Assembly: GCF_041381155.1 (NCBI RefSeq)
Contig: NC_091149.1
Location: 16,756,609 to 16,820,608 of the forward strand
Source: Argopecten irradians
Lineage: Eukaryota > Mollusca > Bivalvia > Pectinida > Pectinidae
Direction of reading: 5' to 3'
DNA length: 64,000 nucleotides
The translations under genes and the position numbers were made by a program. Positions 56,001-64,000 of the stretch are shown here, piece by piece. How positions within the stretch are numbered: position 1 is the stretch's first letter; each line of letters starts with the position of its first letter. Under the pieces are notes generated by a model. The model had not been told where the DNA came from, ran no database searches, and saw only the letters and a program-made list of their open reading frames with translations.

Positions 56001-59000
56001 AAAAGTGGGGCCCATTTTATTTTCTGTGTTTAGGAAGGATAATTGCATTTGGTCTATTCTTTTTTGTGTACAATGGCCTCCCAGGTATTCTGTGTTTGCA
56101 TATTACAGAGTTATCTATCCTTGCGGGTAGGTATTGATTATGACGTCATGTGTTTGTGAGTGTAACATTGTTTCGGAGAAAAATGACATGAATTACACAC
56201 ACAAAATAATGATATCACAATATCGATACCTACCCACAAGAGAGGTAATTCTGTAATGGGCAAAGATGGAATAGCAATAGCTCTGAATCTGTTGATATAT
56301 TTGAATCGGTTAAAACACGTAAGCCATGCTTTGATCCTTATATATGTATACAGTTCAAGGGGAGATAACTTTGTTTGTATGCATATAATTTTCTCCCTTT
56401 CTTTTTGTAGGTGAGAGCACCTTACAAAGTTGAACATCCCTCCAACTCTAGGATAGATACAGTGTTTGACTGTCCTCAGAAAACTGGCGTTGTTCCTCCC
56501 ATGGGCTCGGTAAAGATTCCAGTAAGTTTATTCTTGTTCTTAATCAACATTAATGTTGAAAGTAATTAGTCAATGTTTACATTTGTTGTTTGGGATTTTA
56601 GGAAGAATCTTCCCCAGTAAATAATGTATATATATCAATATCCAAACAAAATTTTGATTAAGAATTAACTGTATTATGAATACACCCGCACAAGCTGAAT
56701 TAATTAAGAGCTTAAAAGAATTATTAAATTACTTTGAATTGAGTTGGTACATTTTGTAATTATAGCTTTAATTTGTATATGGACAGACAGACTCCCCAAG
56801 CATCTTTGTTTGCTTTAATTATCAGTATTGTTAAATAATCACACACATAAAATATGCAAAAATTATTTCATCTTCACACTAGCAGATTGTACCACACCAT
56901 TCATGTTTTCTCTCTGTGACTCAGAAATTGAATGAATTATTTTGTGAAGATTTGTTTAAGAACAAAAGTACTGATTGGAAGAAAACTTACTTTTCACTAT
57001 CATATTACAATTAAGATAATAACTTTTAATTATGCGGGGAAAAAAATCGAGAATTTTATTTTCTCTTTTACAGTTCACATATAGCCCTAATACAGTGGAT
57101 ACTACCAGCATTGACTATTTCAATGTCGTAGCGATCGGCAACGTGAGCAAGAGTGTTATCAAGTGTAGTGGCTCCTCTAAAGGTAACACTCAGGGAAATT
57201 AAATTTGTTATCTAGAGGTGTTAATTTAATTGTATAAAGTCTATGTGCACAAAATTAATTATATAATTTCATTGTATAATGCATGGTACACAAAAAATGA
57301 CGACATACATTTTGTAAGTTAAAAAAAAAATCATGACATCAGGTATTACCAAAATCTAGGTTACATATTGTAATTTGGTAAGAATGGGGATTGTGATTTC
57401 AAAAAGTTCACACATAATATGTTACATCATAAAAGAACGCATCTTTGTTTTTTCAGAAATTGATATTGCAATTAGGGGAACAATTAACGTATTTTCAAAG
57501 ATTTTAAATATACTCAGCGGAAGCCATGATATATGTATCCTATAGATAATAGCATATATAGCTATTTTAGTTAAATAAAAGTCAATTGCATGTATTTACA
57601 GTTAATATATATGTAGTCACATTGAATGTTGTCTGATCTTCAAATACATGTGTATGTTTAGGTCCAACTGTACAACTGAGTACAAAGGTCGTGAACTTCA
57701 TGCAGATCGATATCGGGGAGGTCGGCACAAGGACCGTCGATCTTGTCAACTCATCTGATGTAGAGGCCGTCTACCAGGTAAACTTTACTGACAGTGAAGC
57801 ATGATGTCTGAAACAATCAAAGCTTAATACAAAAAAGGGCTTATATCTGATTTGTTTTATAAAATTAACAGAACAGCTTATTTTTTAGTGAACATGCTCT
57901 CGAAGAGAGGGGGGCTTATGGAGTCACCCTGGTGTCAGTGTCTGAAATAATTGAAGCTCATCATATAATGATTTCATTGAGAACTTGTCTGATTTTTTTA
58001 AAAGCAGAATAACTTAGTTTCAATATATATACAATTTTTATGAAAGGGTAATATTAATTCTAATTTATATTTTATTTTCTGCCTTAAATAGTATTGATCA
58101 TAGCTCACTTTCACCATTGTTTATTTTAATATCAAAACGTTATAATTTTATGTGTGCTTATTGATAATTTTACAGTTTATGATTGACTGCAACGAGAGTG
58201 TTTTCAAGTTTGAGAAAATTTCTGGGGTGCTACGACCAAACACAAAATCAACGATCATCCTGAAGTTTCACCCTCAACACCCAATCAACTATCATCGTCA
58301 AGTTACCTGTATGATACATAATCAGGTAGGCAAAGGCATTAGTCTATAGACTGTGACATTTGTCTTTTAATATTGTTGATGGACACCAGTCTGCTGCTTT
58401 TTTATTTTCTGTCTGATGCATCTTTTAATTTCACTGTATCATGTGTATAATTAGGTATTGAATTGCATGCGCTGTGTACTGTTCTGAATTTACATGTTCA
58501 TGTGTCAAGTAGTGTCCTGTAAATGTATATTATGAGTGTGTAAGTTGTTGTTTTAACGTATCTGCGGCTTGATGATTTTCTGTGTTTGCATATTAGAGAG
58601 TTATCTGCCCTTGTGGCTAGGTATCGATTGTGACGTCATTATACTGTGAACAAAACTCACATTGTTATGCTTTGTAAACAAGCCATAATCAGTACCTACC
58701 TACAAAGACAGATGACTTTCTAGTATGCAGACACACAATTTCTCATTTATATTATTCTGTTAGAGTAATACAGTGATTTCCAGATAGCAAAACAATGTTG
58801 GTAAAATATGATTTACCATCGATTAGTTACACCTTTTGGTGATCGTAATATTTTGACATGATTTTTTTTTTGTGACATCACAATTACCCCAAGTCTACAT
58901 GTATATTGGACGGAAAATAATAATTTCCCCACATTGCTTTCGTGTTTTGAAGTCCCCGTAATGTCTAGTGCATACCTGCTTTTGTAGGTAATAATTGTCA

Positions 59001-62000
59001 CATTATGTGTTTGTGAGTGTAAATATATAATGCAATATTTTGAGAAAATTTGAGAAAATTTTCTCATTAAAACTCTAATTTGCAATTACATACCTGGAAT
59101 ATCACTTTGAAAACTAATTGGAATCTGAATTTATTTTTTGTACTCTATGTGTTTCAGGGGCCGTTGTTTCTTGACCTTCTTGGCACCTGTCATGCTGAAA
59201 TGGTTAAACCAGCAGTACTCCTGGGGAAACATCTGAACAACTACAAACTCCACGCACGACGTGGACTCTCTGTCTATCCTCCAGAGGTATTGTCACATAC
59301 AATGTACTGCAAATCGGGGTTATCAGGGGTTGGGTGGGGGTGGGGGTGTGGAGGGGGGGGGGGGGGGGGGGGGGGGGGTATTATCGCTATATTCGTGGTT
59401 TTTCTGAAATTAGTGATATTCAAAACACCAGCAAAATAGTTTTAATTTCACAGCTGTGATTCAAAAGTGCTAATATTGCATATAGAGGAGTTCGTGTAGA
59501 GCGAAATGAAAAATTTTTCAAATTTTTGATCAATTTTACAAAATGACTAATTTATATAAATACATTTTTGATTTGAAAAAAAAAATTAAAACCAATTATC
59601 CTCCCTCCAAAATTTTATTCATTTATTATGTATTTATTATGACAACTTCAACACATGCCAAAAAATATCATGTGGCAAATTCATTGAATACAATTTCAAT
59701 ATTCCAAATGGGATTTAATTTGCTTATGTTTCCTGTAATACCTTAATTATAGTATCTTTATAGATCATAAGATTACTGTAAAATACTTATTTTAGTACTT
59801 GTATTATTTTAGCACTTTTGGTTCGGTTTTAAAGTACTAATTCACATACAGTGCTAAATTTTAGAAGGGTATTCAATTACTTAATTGATTTAAAGACGCT
59901 CCACTGCTGACAAATGGTATTTTTTTCACAGTCAAAAAACAGGAGCAGACGATTTAGTATTTTTCTTCAGTTATAAAAGTTACTTGCTTTACACCATTAC
60001 CACCATTGAAAAGTCAGAGCTTCTTATTTTACTTCAAGATGAAAATATTAAAAATAATTAATTGCATCCAGAAAAAAATCAATGGCACTGTGTCCTATAT
60101 GGAATGCAGTACTGATTGCGCATGCACCAAAAGCAAAATGAATTATTTTATAATATTTTTTTAGTTAATTAAACATATATACACACGATTAAACACCAAT
60201 TGTTGTTCAAATGATGGGTACCATGTATGCTCTGTCGGCGGTGGAGCATCTTTAATTATATCTGTGCTAATAAAACATGATTTATAGTTTTTCTTTTTTT
60301 TTTCATATTTTTTTTACAGTCTTTCACATTCGCACTAAATTTAGACTGCGCTGAAAGAAGTGTGTTTATAGTAAAGTAAATCTCATATATCATTTTTAAT
60401 TTGTATTTCTTAGCAACTTAACGACCTTGCAAAATCTGGGAAACTTGAGCTGGATGATTCTGGAGCTCTTACAATGGCAGAGGTAAAAAACAATATATTT
60501 AAACAATTAAAATGTTTGTGTACCTAGTTACATGTAACACCAATTATATTGTTTAAATTTTGGATTTGGTAAAATCAGACATATAGATTTCACATTGTAT
60601 TACACATTGTCTTTATGTCACTTGTGTTTTTGATTGTGCACCTTGGTATGATAAACAGCACCAATTAAGAAAGCTTGCTGTGAATAACATGTTTTGTCAC
60701 CACTAATACTTCTAGATAATCAAATTAAGATTTAATATTTGGGGTGGTATGGCTGTTTGATTATCTCCCCTTGAATTCAAAAACATCAATATTTGTAACT
60801 TACAAATGTTGATGCATATTTTAAGATGTCCATTTGGTCAATTGTAGAAATTAGTTGTTTCTCATTTTCCTTTATCTCCTTCACCCCCTTAAGAGGCATT
60901 TAGACTCTTCTAAATCAAAACCTAGACCAGTCCATTATGAAAATTTTAGGGGTGTATGCGTTAAGGGGAGATAATCCTTAAGCATCACCTTCCTCACAAC
61001 TGTTTGTTTTCTACTCACTTGTGCAGTTTATCTAACACATCTTTCTTTCATTTTCATGACCTTCCTCCATTTTCTCCCTTGCTCAGGATTGGCCTGTGAA
61101 AATCGTAATACCAGATGCGGTAAAGATTTTTGTCAATTTTTGACTTGCAAATTTCTTGGAATTCAATTTTGAGCGATCCTTTATTCAAGTTTATATTGCT
61201 TTTTTTTTTTTTAAACTTCATTGTAAATTCAAGATTATTTAAGAAAAAAAATGTTTTCTGTTCATTTTCCTTTTGTTGTTTTTATTTACTTTTTCAAAAT
61301 GGGTAAAAAAACACAAATTTATATATAATGTATGAGAAAATCCAATATATTTCTCCATTTTTGGATTGAAGTTGAATTTGAAATTTGTAAGTATACCAAG
61401 AATGAAAGCTAATGAACAAAGAACTTTATTTAGAATACGAAAGTATCAATTCTGCTGCTTCCTTTTAGTATCAATTTATATCAATACATTTTGTATACAC
61501 TCTCTATATAAAGTAGATGCAATTATAACCAATACAAAATTACATGACTGTTCATTTTATTTCAGCTTCCTGCTTCAATGTCATTGACATTTGACAATAT
61601 GCTTTATTTAACCTAGAGTTCATTATGCTGCTCCAATGTGTAAATTTCATTTTAGATCTTTTTAGCATGATTATAATATCATGATTGATATTGTTTTCTA
61701 ATAGAGCATCTGTTTTAGAGCGTATCTTTCTCCCCTGAAAATATATTTTAACTCTTCTTATCCTACGAATTGAGCAGTGCATGGTGAATTTTTAGGGGTA
61801 TTATGTTGCAATCTGATATTCTAGTAATGCTTATAATGCATATTAATATTTTTTTTCAACTGTCTTATTCACATTCTCCGTTTTTTCAGTTAAGCTAATT
61901 ATATAAACACAGTATGTTGTCATGGATTTCGTTCTTTTGAAAGAAATTGAAATAAAGCTCTAATCTTAAATCTTGATGCTCTGAACTTGTCGTCAAAAGA

Positions 62001-63784
62001 AGCTGCATGAAGTTATCTTTTGGAATTTCTTAAAATTGAACCAGACTTTTGTTGAAAACATAATCAGGAAAAATTAGACAATTCCGGATTTTTTATGAAA
62101 AATAAGTACAATATTCATGTATTCTATTATATACCTTGATTTCTAAATTGAAATCTAAAGCTTTTATATTACCAGGTAAAGATTATTGTACTTGTAGCTT
62201 ATTATAATAATAAATTATGTAAGTTTTCATTGTCATATATTTTGAACAGGGGGAATCTGTTGACAATACAGAAAACGTCTACAAGGAAATACCTGCCATG
62301 GACCAATACTTTAATGATGGTTACCATAGCGATGTGGTGGTAAGTTACATAAAGAGTAATTTGGTTATACAGTGAACCTTCGATAATCTGGGCACTTTCG
62401 ATCCCAGTCTAAACTGTCCGGATTACAATTTTTCTGGACTGCTGATTTTTGGGTCCCTCATAAATATGTAATGTTACGGTAATCCAGTGTCTGATATTTT
62501 CATCTGGACTGAGATTTTTTCGCACTATCTGGGACCGGATTATCCGGCTCCACTGTACATGCATCAAAAATCAAAGTCTTGGATGCTTTCAACACTAAAA
62601 TGTCCCTTATTCTTGCAAATACATGACGTCACGATCAATATCAACCCACAAGGGCAGATAACTGTGTTCATAGGTAAGAGATTGAATTGATATTTATTTA
62701 AAATGTACTGAGATCTGTTTTCATTTCCAGCAATTTGTGCCCCACATCAGCATGGACGTCAACAACATCGACTTTGGAAAATGTCAGAATATCAGACTTG
62801 TAGAGGATAAGGTAGGTATTACTTCAAAATGAAGAAAAACCGAATACTGTATAGTCACAATATATTTGAAATTTGCACGGATTATATTGTCGCAAGATAT
62901 TGAGAAATTAATGAATCGTGTAAATATACACTACAAAGCTAAATTGTGGAAATTCAAAACTGCTATTATATGAAATAATTATAACAATAATAATTCTTTA
63001 TTATATATATATTCGCTATAATTAAATTTTCTCATTTTATTTAAAATAATAAAAAAATAAATAATAATGAAAATTAGAAGAAAAATACCCTGAAAATAAT
63101 TGGCTATAAGTTGGAAAAAACCTTGATAATCTGGGATATCTGTTCCACAAAATCTATTTAATAAGCAAAACAATTCTTTAATTAAATTAAAACAAAAATA
63201 ATGAAAGCTTTTGTCTAATTCAAGACCTGCTATTTTTATTTTCTGTTTTGAATTTTGATAATTTACAGCTCCTGAACATAACCAACCATACACATGGAAA
63301 AGTGACAGTGCAGTGGATCGGGGGTGAGTCACCAAACCAGATTCTCATTTTGATTGATTTTATAGTTAAAAATTATTATTAACGATTATTACAAATTTAT
63401 ATAATTTATATATTAAGAAAATAATTTAAGTCACAGAAATTAAAAATTAGAAGAAATACTATAGAAACATCAAGTATCAATTTTCTATTTAATACCGTAC
63501 TCAGATATTGATTGAATTATGACTATACTTTTCAAATAACATTTGGCAATTTAGTATTTACTGTTAGTAATCAGACAGTCATGGAATTATAAAATGGTTT
63601 AGATTTTTGTAAATATTTATTTCATATGTTTTGTGTATGTCTCAAATATATTTTGTGAAATGTAACAAGTAGAGATGAAATGAAGTTTTTTTGTTCAGGG
63701 TCAGACAAAACATTTTACGTGACCCCATTGGTGATGGATATTCCTCCCCTTAAAACCTGTGCATTCCAAGTCTCCTTCAAACCA
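53090..63784 (+). CDS. CFAP65: CFAP65 (CCDC108), N-terminal part; gene continues past the window
   Basis: Seventeen coding exons in consistent phase: 53090-53316, 53617-53755, 54417-54547, 54903-55017, 55209-55293, 55555-55700, 56411-56521, 57074-57182, 57662-57777, 58176-58325, 59158-59286, 60414-60482, 61087-61119, 62250-62339, 62731-62811, 63269-63323 and 63699-63784, giving 624 residues. The signature [20 protein letters not shown] then [20 protein letters not shown], followed by [20 protein letters not shown] and [14 protein letters not shown], marks CFAP65. The rest is a run of Ig-like MSP/ASH beta-domains (for example [17 protein letters not shown] and FKP strand ends). In vertebrates the protein is needed to build the sperm flagellum, and its loss causes multiple flagellar defects. 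The start is the first Met after the acceptor. The full protein is about 1900 residues, so two thirds lie beyond the window. Confidence 0.94.
54125..54290 (+). mobile_element. MITE family E, copy 1, CFAP65 intron 2
   Basis: CTATTGGTGATGGAATGA at the left, ATTCCATCACCATTGGAGAT at the right; the middle has 'atcccatgctaacg'. Matches copy 2 in reverse orientation. Confidence 0.75.
55114..55168 (+). pseudogene. Decayed duplicate of CFAP65 exon 5 in intron 4
   Basis: After a tcttgtag acceptor the sequence AATGCCTGTGTTTACCAAGA repeats the start of exon 5 (55209). It stays alignable for about 55 bases with a 5-base insertion after 'tgtttg', which shifts the frame and leads to a stop (TAA near 55180). 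No donor remains. Confidence 0.8.
55770..55925 (-). mobile_element. MITE family E, copy 2, CFAP65 intron 6
   Basis: The reverse complement reads CTATTGGTGATGGAATGATG ... GTCCCATGCTAACCGG ... CATCACCACTGGAGATATTA, colinear with copy 1. Confidence 0.75.
56086..56272. mobile_element. MITE family D, copy d, CFAP65 intron 6
   Basis: Left TTTGCATATTACAGAGTTAT, right ATACCTACCCACAAGAGAGG ... GCAAAGATGGAATA. It carries a perfect CRE octamer TGACGTCA at 56141-56148. Confidence 0.85.
58576..58740. mobile_element. MITE family D, copy e, CFAP65 intron 10
   Basis: Left TTTGCATATTAGAGAGTTAT; right arm 'agtacctacctacaaagacagatgac'. More diverged on the right. TGACGTCA at 58631-58638. Confidence 0.8.
59353..59378 (+). 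repeat. 26-base poly(G) run
   Basis: An uninterrupted G26 preceded by other G-rich bases (59320-59351), in CFAP65 intron 11. It has quadruplex potential and is also a place where sequencing often fails. Confidence 0.95.
59890..60255 (+). mobile_element. MITE family B (piggyBac-like), copy 3, CFAP65 intron 11
   Basis: TTAA, then AGACGCTCCACTGCTGACAA; right GTCGGCGGTGGAGCATCT, then TTAA. The element is 366 bp and highly similar to copy 2 at 18276. Confidence 0.88.
61087..61119 (+). CDS. CFAP65: CFAP65 exon 13, 33-nt microexon
   Basis: ccttgctcag / GATTGGCCTGTGAAAATCGT...GCG / gtaaag encodes [11 protein letters not shown]. It is a multiple of three and both flanking exons end in phase 0, so it can be skipped without a frameshift. 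Confidence 0.6.
62370..62555. mobile_element. Tigger/pogo-like MITE, CFAP65 intron 14
   Basis: TA, then CAGTGAACCTTCGATAATCT; right end ACCGGATTATCCGGCTCCAC, TG, then TA. The 186-bp length, TA flanks and CAGTG-ACC-AT(A/C)C-type ends fit pogo-group elements. Confidence 0.75.
62615..62670. mobile_element. MITE family D, fragment f, CFAP65 intron 14
   Basis: 'atgacgtcacgatcaatatcaacccacaagggcagataactgtg' matches one inner arm of family D. TGACGTCA at 62624-62631. It lies about 60 bases after the pogo-like element. Confidence 0.6.
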
Positions 63785-64000
63785 GTAAGTAACTATGCAT
63801 AAAATTATCCATTCAAGGAGAAAGCAAGTTCAAACATCAAATACAGTTATACTGAAATTAATAGATCTCTTTTTCGCCTAGAATTCAGGTGAAAAATTGT
63901 CTTTTTCAATTTAGAACTGCAGTAAGATTCTTTAATCTCAAAATTAAAATGAATTGTATATCATGTAGCTGATTATTTTCTCAGTGATGATAATTTTGCA

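Noticed and set aside
59080..59439. 119-codon ORF containing poly-Gly
   Set aside because: Only 59158-59286 is CFAP65 exon 11; the rest is intron, including translation of the poly(G) run.

Overview
The window is animal nuclear DNA: AT-rich, with intron-bearing genes bounded by GT-AG sites and dense in short transposons, hairpin elements and tandem arrays. A TRIM-type ubiquitin ligase, tRNA-derived SINEs and many short non-autonomous DNA transposons suggest a lophotrochozoan, most likely a bivalve mollusc. That placement is inferred from gene and repeat style, not from a database match. No bacterial operon, CRISPR array or prophage is present.

Layout. (1) 2960-4945 (+): a single-coding-exon TRIM protein (RING, two B-boxes, coiled coil, NHL-like beta-propeller), followed by a four-copy 80-bp repeat and a poly(A) signal. 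(2) 5.4-22 kb: no convincing gene. It holds several hairpin/MITE families and tandem arrays of 45-bp, 30/32-bp and 62-bp units. (3) 22069-24836 (+): a two-exon gene I do not recognise. It encodes a 314-residue basic protein with five RLxRPT-like repeats, and its intron holds a 21-bp satellite. (4) 25-30.8 kb: intergenic, with MITEs and SINEs. (5) 30873-46575 (-): a complete CASC3/MLN51/Barentsz gene (exon junction complex) rebuilt here as 12 coding exons and 1133 residues. Its introns carry a 2.7-kb 34-bp satellite, a decayed hAT transposon with a BED finger, an 18-bp-TSD element, SINEs and hairpins. (6) 46.6-52 kb: intergenic, with a 160-180-bp tandem array and a dispersed duplication. (7) 53090-63784 (+, runs off the window): the first 17 coding exons (624 residues) of CFAP65, a cilium/sperm-flagellum protein. 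Its introns carry more MITEs and a decayed duplicated exon.

The genes look like unrelated neighbours, not a pathway. CASC3 and CFAP65 are divergently transcribed about 6.5 kb apart. The most interesting material is the RLxRPT gene, the arrays sitting against splice donors, coding minisatellites inside CASC3, MITE-borne CRE sites in CFAP65 introns, a palindrome-bearing satellite, and nested TTAA-type MITEs. Exon structures were read by eye from splice signals and reading phase; none was checked against transcripts.
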